This document shows, piece after piece, positions 52,557 through 62,126 of a stretch of DNA of 64,000 nt (position 1 is its first letter; each line of letters begins with the position of its first letter). Made by a program: the position numbers and the translations under genes. The stretch covers positions 44,653 through 108,652 of the forward strand of contig JAYMTL010000059.1 of assembly GCA_036897445.1 (NCBI GenBank), in the 5' to 3' direction. The notes beneath the pieces were generated by a model. It saw only the letters and a list, made by a program, of their open reading frames with translations, ran no database searches and had not been told where the DNA came from. This DNA comes from Pelargonium tetragonum (Eukaryota; Streptophyta; Magnoliopsida; Geraniales; Geraniaceae).

Positions 52557-55043
52557 TTAACTCGGAAACACATTTTATTTATTAAAAATCTTTCCCCTAA
52601 AACTGTAAAGCTTAGAAAACAAAGGAACATGAGAACAAAAACCTTACCGACTTGTTCTTAATCTTATTATTCATAACTCTTAATTCTTTGCAATACCTTG
52701 TTTCTTAAAAGAATAGGAGCAATTATTAGACTTATAATGAATGTTACTAGATTTTGTCGGGATTCCCCCAATTCGTTCGTCAACCAAAATCCTTTTTGTT
52801 TTGTTCAAAGCGGCACGGTGTATGGGATTTCTTATAAAAAGAGACGGCCTAAACTCATTTTGATAAGTAAAGTTAAGAGCCCTTGATTTTTTGTTTTTTA
52901 TTAATTCCTAAACTTCTTTTTGTACTTGACTTTAGGAGTTGCCAGTTGGTTAGGCTATACTCAACTTTACGAACTTGTAACACTGCTACCTGTTAATGAT
53001 TAATGAGCTCCTCTTGGGGTTTTTGATTACCAAATTGCCAAAGGAACTAAAAAAAGAATAAGGAATTAACCCTTTAGTAAAGTACCTTGCGAGTGTCCTA
53101 CTTAATTAAGGCATATCGCTCCTGTTCTCTGTAGTTACTTACACAGGAGCTTAGAGCTCTAGAGAGGTTTATTATACACTATTTTTACCGACCAGAACAC
53201 AATGAGGGAGGGCCTAAAGCTTCAAATAGGAGCATATACTGCAAAAAAAGGGGGTTCCATACAACAAAGCGTCTCCAAGTTTTTAATCTTAATAAAGAAG
53301 AGAAGGTACTGGTCCCAAATGTCTCTCCAGGTATATATAACGAAATAAGTTATGACATTCCCTTTTTAGTCTAGTGAGAGAATCCTATCAAAACTTAAGA
53401 GGAATCCACAGCTATACGTTCAAATAATAGAGTGTTTTGTCAATGCCCGTATTTTAAAATAGTGTTTTGAATAAAGAATCTTTTCAAGGATAATACCTTG
53501 AGATATTCTATTTTTTTATCCGTTCTTTTTGATAATGATTATTATATGGGTTGACTCTTTTTAACAGCCCCTTAAGGGAATACTTCTGCGCTCAGCAAGT
53601 AATTCCAGAATCTTACATAAAGGGCCTTAACCCAATTGAAAAAGGAACATTATTAAATCCTCAACTACCTTATATTACAGCGGTTGATAAATCAGGTTTC
53701 AAAAACTTAGAATGAAAAGGTTCAAACCATTCGTGACTTACATACCGGTTGACACAGAACGTAGAAAGTGGTGTTGATTAATATAAGCAAAGCGGAAATC
53801 CCATTCCTTAAGAAGGAGCTATGGTACAAAAATTTGATTAGAAAAAAACCTTTGTATGCCCAGTTCATTTAACTATAACGCAGGTCAAAGCAAGCTTACG
53901 TACGATTTTTAAGTGTGAGTCAACAAACTTACATTAAGGGTCAGAATGAGGTATATTGTGAAGTTTTTTATGGATTTTTCTATAGTAGGAGCCCCTATAT
54001 TGGTAAGGTAGAGTCCAGTAAAAATCTAGGATGTAAATTATTATATACATATTAAAAAAAGCTATAAATTGAGTACTAAAAAGATATTAGAAAAGGATAA
54101 ACCATGTGATTTCCACTTGATGCATCTGTGAAAGAATCAAGTCTTTTTTACAAGAAAAAATCTGAAAGTTTTTAAGGAAGCTTTTATAAAGGGTTTGCCT
54201 TTTCTTTTTATAAAGTAAGGAAGACTTACAAATATGTAAAATAAAGGAAATTCTATGGGCGGTAATCCCTAAATTTGTGTAGAATACTCAAAACGATTAG
54301 TAGTAGAGAAAGCTGAGCCCTTATGAATTACTTTCTTTTGGTAAGCTATCTTGGTGAGGTATATTTTCCTACGAAAATTCCTTTTACTCAGGGGATTGCT
54401 ATAATATTCCACTACTTAAAAATCGGGTGCCCTTGTGACAGCACAACAAATCATACACCTAATACTTGCGAATACTCAGTCTGGTTTAAAAAGGAACCCT
54501 TACGACCAGAAGGGAAGCTTGGATTGCTAAAAAGAGGTACCCTAAAGGGGGCAAACTTAAATTCCTCACTCAAAAAAGCCTAGCTTACCTACTTAATAAA
54601 TTTAAGTAACCTCTAAAAGAAATTCAGGTATAATAAAGGGATTGAGCCTGTAATTGTGGAATTTGGAGACACCCGGTACAATATAATTGCTATAGAGCTA
54701 TAGATTATTCGCTGCATTATAGTTATAATAAGAGCTTCTCCCAATAGTAAGAATTTTGACAATTTTCCTTAAATTATTGAATAATTAAGCCCCTTATGTT
54801 CAGCCGAGTACCCCTACTAGGGTAAATTGCTTCTCTTGAGAAAACAAGTTATTTGCTTGTTATACTATGACTCCAAACCCTTAGCCAAACTTTATGTGGG
54901 TTTCCTACTTTAACGTGGTATAATAAAACTTATTTCGTGATTCATAGCATAAATATTTTATGACTGGCTAACAAATTCATTTAGGTAAAAACTCAGTATC
55001 AGTATAACAAAGAGCTATACCAAGGCAAGGAATACCTTAGTTA
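52557..55043. other. Gene-free tract
   Basis: No supportable gene. The only frames of note, 62 codons at 52.7 kb and 86 codons at 54323-54583 (plus strand), have no motif, hydrophobic segment or context and match chance expectation. No RNA gene or repeat seen. Confidence 0.5.
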
Positions 55044-55193
55044 ATGCAACTTAGCCTGGAGGAAGTGCAGTACAACAAGAAGAATACGAAGAATACCAAG
55101 CAAACTCGTTACAAAAAGCAAATAAAACTAAGATGAGGGCGTTATAGAAGGCTAACACACGAGAGGGGGCCCCTTGTATCAACTCTAATATAA
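55044..55193 (+). CDS. Small very basic frame (needs TGA=Trp), ribosomal-protein-like
   Basis: ATG at 55044 opens 30 codons to a TGA at 55134; read as Trp, the frame continues to TAA at 55191, giving 49 residues. After a short leader (MQLSLEEVQ) it is dominated by Lys, Asn, Thr and Arg (NTKNTKQTRYKKQIKLRWGR, then YRRLTHERG). The string TKQTRYKKQ faintly recalls the start of organellar ribosomal protein L16 (typically PKRTKYRK), but downstream similarity is not evident and the length is far short of L16 (about 135 residues). It could be a fragment, a short basic peptide or chance. The purine-rich patch stands out from its flanks. Confidence 0.2.
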
Positions 55194-56060
55194 AGTATAT
55201 CAAAAACCACTGCGTGTATGAGCTTAGTACCCGGGTTTATTAAGTATAAAACTTTCAAGTCCTAGAATTTCTCTATACTATTTAAAAAGGTTATCGATGA
55301 GTTTTTAAACAAGTGAGAGTCGTGTTACTCTCTTCTATTTTCATTATATAGATATAGCTTTTATTAGGGTTTAGGCGAGAACTTAATTCCTTATTATATC
55401 AGTCATAATAAAGTGGATTCTAATGCTAAATGAATCTATCTTACACTTACAAGAGGGCCCCGTTCTCTGTATACCCAAAAGTAAATAGATTGGAATACTT
55501 ATCTAAGAAACCTACTAGGATACTTTTATACCATAATCTTGGAATTAGTTTCTGTATTGCCCGGGGTATAGACACGTAGCTCCATAATATATTACACTTT
55601 ATTAAGATTAAAAATCAAGGTCAAGTAAAAAGTGCAAAGTTTAACCTTAGTTTCAGGCCCTATCCTATATTGGTACCTTACTCTTGCAAAAGGGGAACTC
55701 CTATACTTATTTTACAGGGATTTTTTTAAAGAAAAATCTATAGCCAAGCAGGGCTCGGGGGTTATGCTAAAGAGGGCCCTTTAACGAAAGTTTTTAGGTC
55801 AAAAAGAGCTTAAATGAAATGCAAATTTATATATTAAATTACGAAGAAGCTCTCGTGTGTTAGGTTTTAATAATGTACCTGCTTTGTTGTCTTATTGTTG
55901 CCTCTATTTATAATTACTCTATTAATTACATTACCTCTTAGAAAATCTAGGATTGTATTCTAATTTATTCTTATATTAGTATAACTCTTTAAAATTATTA
56001 AATATAGATTAGTAAATTAAATAGAATATTATTATTATTAGTTGTATATTAGTAATAAGT
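55194..56060. other. Gene-free stretch ending in an AT-rich island
   Basis: No supported gene. From about 55870 to 56060 the sequence loses its G/C clusters and becomes very AT-rich (GTATTC, TTATTATTATTA and ATTAGTAA words). A frame from 55874 (YLLCCLIVASIYNYSINYI) is hydrophobic for about 22 codons and then meets TAG. The island ends in a hairpin listed separately. Confidence 0.4.
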
Positions 56061-56082
56061 TCCTCTTATAACGATAAGAGGA
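56061..56082 (+). terminator. Perfect 9-bp hairpin with AACG loop
   Basis: TCCTCTTAT (56061-56069) and ATAAGAGGA (56074-56082) pair perfectly around the tetraloop AACG. It closes the AT-rich island and precedes ordinary intergenic sequence. No T-run follows, so a transcript-end or processing hairpin is as likely as a terminator. Role inferred only. Confidence 0.35.
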
Positions 56083-56893
56083 TACAAAACCTTAGAGCGC
56101 ATACAAAAATCCTTTTATTTACCCAACTGCAGCGTAGCGAAGGAATACATCTATTGAGAGTTAACCTCACACTATATCCAATAACAAAAAGAAACCCGGA
56201 TAAAACATTTTACTTTAGTAACTTCAATTCTTTACTAAATCTTCCTAGAACCTAAAAAACTAAAAAAAGAATACTATAAAATCGATTTTAAGGGTATTAA
56301 AAGGAATTACCTTGCCTAATTAATAAAGGGTTCCCTTTTACGTTGTTCGATCCCCTATATATTTTGAATTAGAGAACCCTGTTTCTGAAACTTCCCTTTA
56401 ATAAAGGACCCTCCATTTCCCAAGCCCCTACAGAACACTAAAAGCAAATAGAAAACCTCCTTACTTTTAAAACAGCTGCGCACCCACTGGTTATTTCTGG
56501 AATTTAATCAAAGTACTAAAAAATTTTTTCAGTAAAGATTTTCAAAACCAAATAAAATAAGGAATACAGATTCCTTATAATAAGGCTAAAGTTACTCTCT
56601 AAAAAGTTCTTTTTCTTTAGTTTAGCTACTCTCATCAGTAAGGGGCGGGTTTTCCAAGGGGGAGAGTCTACTTTTACCATTTACTCTGCCCTTTTCCTTA
56701 TTTACTTTTCAACTAGGCTAGATAAGAACCAATTCTTTACGATTTTATGGACTTAGATAGACTCTCTTTCCGTTGCTTAATCAATTCCTTGTTTCTTATT
56801 ACACTAGGAAAAACTGACTCTAGAGAAACGAGCTCTCTTTAGTCTTTAGACTGTACACTAAATGGGGATTCTCTTAAACCAAAAAAACCCTTA

Positions 56894-57175
56894 TAGATAA
56901 GTAACCCAATACTATAACAACTATAATATAAGCAATAAGAATACCAATACAATTCTAAGTAATACATATAATAATATAGCTACAATAAGCAGTACAGGTA
57001 ATAGAGTAACACATAAGACAAGAGTAGTAGCAACAAGTACTATTACTATAGCAATCTAATACAAATACAGAAATACAATATATATATAAGTATAAGCTAA
57101 CTACAAGAATCTAGCTACACTAAGTACAGTAACCCCTAACAAGAAGAGTACATACAATCCATAAAGCTCCCTCTC
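56894..57175 (-). other. Hydrophobic minus frame with TAG as sense
   Basis: On the minus strand 94 codons lie between TAA at 57178-57176 and TAA at 56893-56891, interrupted by four TAG and no TGA. The product would be almost entirely hydrophobic: LFLLGVTVLSVARFL, LAYTYIYIVFLYLY, then IAIVIVLVATTLVLCVTLLP and VLLIVAILLYVLLRIVLVFL. All TAGs fall inside hydrophobic runs. The plus strand of the same DNA is A-rich and would encode a Thr/Asn/Lys-rich peptide. A 15-base string, GTAACACATAAGACA (57006-57020), closely matches 35332-35346 in the other island with a minus-strand frame. Low-complexity composition could produce all of this, but it is the most membrane-like segment in the window. Confidence 0.2.
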
Positions 57176-57178
57176 TTA

Positions 57179-58830
57179 CTAATATAATAATAATATAAGA
57201 ATAAGGTATAGCTCATAAAACACTAGCTAACAACTAACAAAGCAAGTAAATCAAATTACAAGAATTAATATGTTTATATAAAGTTAAGAAGAAGTGGTGA
57301 TGGTTATAATGTACAATCAAGAAACTATCTTCCATTTCCTTTGCGGCGCTACTGTCAGGTACAACACTTATCCATTCACTCTAAGGCGCTTACTCCTCTC
57401 TAGAGCAGTAGTTACTAAAACAAAAAGAGGAATATACTGTAATAAGAAAAGTAATGTATACTTATTAACTTATTACTCTATAATCAAACTAATATGTAAG
57501 TAAAAATAGGCTAGAGGGAATCATACCAAAAAGTATAGGTGTTGGGATAGATACTAAACTCTAGGAATTAGTCAAAGGAAAGCCCTTAAGAAATTAATAA
57601 AAGGAAACCCGTTACTACCTCTGTAACTAATCCAGGATAGTAATTCAAAAAAGAGGAGATATTAACTTAAAAGGCTTCCAATGTACTACCGCCTTACAAG
57701 CAATTTCTATTCTAGATAATAACTTTGGCACTGTTCTAATTAATATGTATTCCCTGTTTCCCCAGCCTTTTTGAAACGCTTTACTTCTTTACTTTAAGGG
57801 GTTTAATACCTATAAAGTATCCCTTCTGAATTTTCGTTTTTTAAAAGAAGTAGATATAGAGATAGGTTTATATCTTTCTTAGTAAGGGAGGAGCTCTTAT
57901 CGTATGGGAGTTGAACCCTTTTTTATTAGAGTATTCCTGGAAACTCGAACTCTTGCCAAAAATAGGGATATTCCTGCTGCTTTAGATTTTTGAGGTTAAG
58001 GGAACAATTTATTAGGTAAGTCTTGGTTTTCTGTCTTATGAGAAACAAGTGTCTTTTTTAGTTGCAGGTCCATTTATAAGTTCCTAGAACTCTTATGTTT
58101 TATTGGTTTAGTATGAACTTTCCTTTTCAAAAATCAATCCTTATTATAAACTTCACTGGATCCGGTAAGTAAACGAGTACTTTAAAAACTGAGACAGAAG
58201 AGTCTCATACAGGCAAGAATTTCCAGTACTGTGACCCTTTCCAAATTTTTCATGATTTATCCCGGAATATTTTAAATACAGGCTTCTTTGTTTCCTTGTA
58301 GTTGTAGCCTCAGGATACCCAAAGCTTTAGTTATAGTCTTTCTTCATCGCAGCCTTCGCTCTTGTTGTTAAGGTTTCCCTCTGATATATAGCAGGAGAAA
58401 AGGACTTTAAGTACTAATTCTTTGCTATTGAGGAATGCTTTCAATAGGAAAGTGTTAGCCAAGAAAACTCCAATAATTGACAATTCTATTTTACTTTTCC
58501 AGGTAAAAGAGTAAAGTAAAATCTAAAGAGGATACTAACTTCTCTTTTTAAGCGGGTATAACTTCTACGAGAGACTTTACAAAATCGAGTTCAATAAGTA
58601 ATGCAGCATTTTTTGCAAGGAACCCCCTAAAAGCCTCTGTTAGTAAACAATAAATCCAGATATTCCTTTAATAAACAATTTTTGGTGGTATCCTATATGT
58701 ATTAGACTGCAGAGGCCTCGTATCCGGCGGTTCTCAATAAATAGAGTAACTTCGTTACCTTATTGGAAAGTCTTGACTAGTTGGTAAAACGAAGCCAATT
58801 AGATCACACTATAAAGCTCATAACAATGTA
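57179..58830. other. Gene-free tract
   Basis: Ordinary intergenic texture. A 69-codon plus frame at 57294-57503 has no motif or context. No RNA gene or long repeat seen. Confidence 0.55.
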
Positions 58831-59106
58831 ATGCCGAAAAGAAATTATAAAAGAAGAAAGATTCACAATGTTTCGGAGAGGAGAAAGGAGCTCAAGTATA
58901 AAGGGAATACTATATTTTATATAATACCACATTTTATACTCGTTACTCATTTAGAAAGGCTTAATATACGTAACTCAGCGGTTAGAGTCTCGCTCTCTTA
59001 TGTCGGGAGTCGTTGGTTCAAAATATCCAACACAGGTGGTAACGCAGCCCGCACTCTTAGGGTTAGGAGCATAGCTAAATCCTATAAAAGTAGTCACAAC
59101 CATTAA
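58831..59106 (+). other. 91-codon frame running through the tRNA-like sequence
   Basis: An ATG frame with a Lys/Arg-rich start (MPKRNYKRRKIHNVSERRK), a short hydrophobic patch (IFYIIPHFILV) and a C-terminal part that is simply the translation of the tRNA-like element. Because the second half is explained by a structural RNA sequence, and the first half has no family resemblance that I recognise, I consider protein coding unlikely. Confidence 0.1.
58964..59038 (+). tRNA. tRNA-like sequence, probably a decayed tRNA (Met-type)
   Basis: A tRNA-shaped order is visible: TA, a perfect D stem ACTC/GAGT (58973-58976 and 58985-58988) with loop AGCGGTTA, an anticodon-arm region, a variable stretch GAGTC, and a T arm GTTGG/CCAAC (59012-59016 and 59027-59031) around TTCAAAATAT. 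From memory it closely resembles plastid-type elongator tRNA-Met (TAACTCAGTGGTTAGAGT, then GGGAGTC and TTGGTTCAAA). Several things are wrong. The T loop has ten bases instead of seven. Aligned to tRNA-Met, the anticodon position reads CTT, not CAT, and its stem carries a C-T mismatch. The two sequences that should form the acceptor stem do not pair. It is therefore a pseudogene, or a tRNA needing editing. Confidence 0.4.
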
Positions 59107-61147
59107 TAAGAAAATCGAACTCTAATACTGTATGCACGGGAAAATACCGGAATCCTTAGCTTAATAAAAGACTTTTTAATTTGGTTCTTCCAAATCCATG
59201 AGCTTCGCCTGAGAGTCGTAGCACTAAAAAAAATAGTAGAGAGCACCAATGCTATTAAAATCTTAAAGTTCCAATACTGCTTAAATAGAATCCCGGAATC
59301 CTTGGAAAAAGACTATTGCGGACTTCTTCGAATTGAATTAGAACAGAGAATTTATTAACATTAACTATCTTCAACAGTGAGATCCAACCGACAAAAAATG
59401 TAAGACAGCCTACAACTAGTTATAAAGATTCTGTGTAAAGTATATACAAAGGAGTTCCCACTAAGGCGAGAGATTCTTTTTCTATCTAGGTCCCCGAAGT
59501 GCTTGAAGAAAGAAGTAAGCTAATTCTGAAACTTAAGTCTGTTCTACTCCTACCAGAGAGGGGACCCCTTTTACGAGCTGAGAATAGGGTCTTAATCATA
59601 CCTAATTTCTTTTATGGACATCATAACAACTAAACCCCCTCCTGTCTTATTCTAAATTAATGGATTCCATTTTCAACTTTTTGGTAGTCTAGAGTCTAGG
59701 ATAACGATACTGACTGAAGAACTTTAAGTATATATGAGGATTTCCTCTAATCATTAAGTTGAGTTTTAGTGGTATGACACAAGCTAAATCAATATGGAAA
59801 GATTTCAAAACCCCTTCATTTCCTATAAAAAAATTTTTATAACTTTAAATTTAAAGTAGTCAGATTTATTAGGATTAAAATCGTGAAGCAAATTCTTTTT
59901 GAAAGTACCCAGCAAGTTTATACGCTTTGAAGCTACGAATTACGGAGCAATTAGAATTAATTAAGAATTTTTCTACCTACTTCACTTCAAAAGACTTCTT
60001 ATGTAATAAAAAATACGACGAAAAGCACTAACCAGGATTCAAATTTTATAAGTAATCAAGGGCCAAAAAAAGAAAGCTATATTCTAGCACCCTAGTTTTT
60101 CCATTTCCTTTATGTTGTAGTAATTTTTTATCGACCTCTAAATACTAATAAATAAACAACTCGTTTTATGATATATTCGCCTTGCCTTTTTAAGGGGGCT
60201 TCTATTGAAAAAGATTTTTTTTGTGTCTTTTATCAAGTGTTTTCCTCACTCTAGAAAGAAAGACCATGGAAAGAATGCCTTTGTCTACAGGATACCCAAT
60301 AGTTTGACTCTTTTAAAAATTTTAATTTGAGTTAGCTTTTATCCAGTTGTTAGTTTAAAAATTCCATAAAAACTTCCATGAGCACCCCGTGCATTTGTTA
60401 ACTTTTGTATTCCTGCTAAACTAAGCTGCAGCTTTCATTACTACCAAATGAGTTGATAGAATAAACAAAGTTTTTAATCCAATGAGTTACCCATTTTGAA
60501 CCTTTTTCTAATTTGTGCCCTCTTTTCCAAAATAACTTTACAGTACAGATCCGTCTAAAAAATTCTATTTAGTTTTTGGTTGCTTTTATTTAAATATAAT
60601 TATGCCCTTCTTTTTTTTGGGGTACCACTTACAACAAGCTTTGTCAAAGAATCCTAATCCTATTTTTATCAAGAAAATAGAATCTAAGAGGTCTTCCTAC
60701 TTGAAGCTTTTGGACACTAAATTCATAGACGGGTGCTCTTAAATCTTTCGGTAGGATCCCACTATCCTAAAATTTATGGACGGCTAAAAGATATTTACAC
60801 CGAATCCTATTTTAATAGGACACTTCATTTTCTTAATAGGTTCCCTGTTTAGCCTTCATTTCTGTAGTTCTAATTAAGGAAGAACTTTGCTTCATCTATA
60901 ATACAAAATAAACTTATAGGGCTGCTAATAATATTACTTTTTAATCGGTACCTATACTCGTAATCAGAGTAAACCTTATCCTGCAGTAAGAGTGCTCCTT
61001 GGTTTCTAATAAAAAAGGCAACATTTCTATGTTAGCATACAGATAAGAAATCCAATTGTAACTATATATATATTCGTAAATTCCTTAGTGCAACTGCAAA
61101 AAGGGTCGCTTAACTTCGAAAAGAGCCGAGAACTTGCCTCTACTTTG

Positions 61148-61205
61148 TATAATGATGGGACTCGAACCCTTAATATTTAAGTCTTTTCTGACTAGATGCA
61201 TCTAA
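61148..61205 (-). tRNA. Possible tRNA 3' half, fragment only
   Basis: On the minus strand the string AAGGGTTCGAGTCCCATCA has the look of a tRNA T arm (GGGTTCGAGTCCC) leading into an acceptor strand. It is preceded by a small hairpin, AGTC-AGAAAA-GACT, where an anticodon arm could lie. No D arm or matching 5' acceptor strand can be found upstream. It may be a relic, or a chance T-arm look-alike. Confidence 0.12.
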
Positions 61206-62104
61206 ATTAAAATAAAAAATGAAACAACTAAGTAGCGCATAGCATTAATGCTAAAAAAAATATAGTAAATAGCCCCCGAAAAGGGACTCGTTCGACTTGA
61301 ACGGTAGCATTCTTCTTTACTTCGGATCCTATGGCTTGTGGAAATACTGCAACTCAAAAAAACTTTCTTTGTAATTCCTCAGCAGGCAGATTCTTTTAAG
61401 AAGGGAATATTTTGAGACCCTTCCCGAATAAATAACACACACTTTTAAAGCATATTGATAGACTTGGAATAAACCCTCTGTTTACGCCGAAGTAAATTTA
61501 ACTTTAAGAATCGATCTAGACTTAATAACTATTTACAATGAAAAAAAGGCAAGCACTAGGGCCTCTTTAAGGCACCTCCATGATATATTCATCTCTGAGA
61601 TTATTCATGGTTTTCGACTTTAGGGAGTCTTCAAAGTAGATGAGAAGGAGGGGAATTTAAAATATATGTACCAAAGGATAAACCAGATTTGAAATGGAAG
61701 CTCTAACAAAAAAGTATGCATGAAAGGAGTCTCATGATTCTTCACGACATAAAAACTTATCAAAGAATAAAGCCTTCCCTATTCCTTTGCATTCAATAAT
61801 TAATTCGTCCTTGCACACTAGTTTTTGACTAAAGACACCCTTATTAAATTTACAATCAAGTTAGCTAGTTAAAGAAGGATCTTATACAGCAGGATTCGAA
61901 GATTTCCTTGCTTTTTACTTTAGAAAAAGAATCCATAAACAAATTGGTTATATATATATATCTGTTGACTATAACAAGATTGAATTTATGAACAAAAACT
62001 CATATGTTTATCAACTAACCGAATACCTCGAGGACTAAACTAGCCCCGTATTTGGAAAAGTAAGACTTTGTTATATTATCCAGAAATTTTTTATTATATC
62101 CTTT

Positions 62105-62126
62105 AGAAAGAATAAAGAAAGAATAA
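62105..62126. repeat. 11-bp tandem duplication
   Basis: AGAAAGAATAA occurs twice in direct succession in non-coding DNA. Isolated; probably slippage. Confidence 0.8.

Noticed and set aside
54323-54583. 86-codon ATG frame on the plus strand
   Set aside because: Cys-containing stretch looked interesting but there is no motif spacing, no context and chance length.
57901-57925. Minus-strand GGGTTCAACTCCC resembling a tRNA T arm
   Set aside because: Outer stem does not pair and no anticodon or D arm follows.
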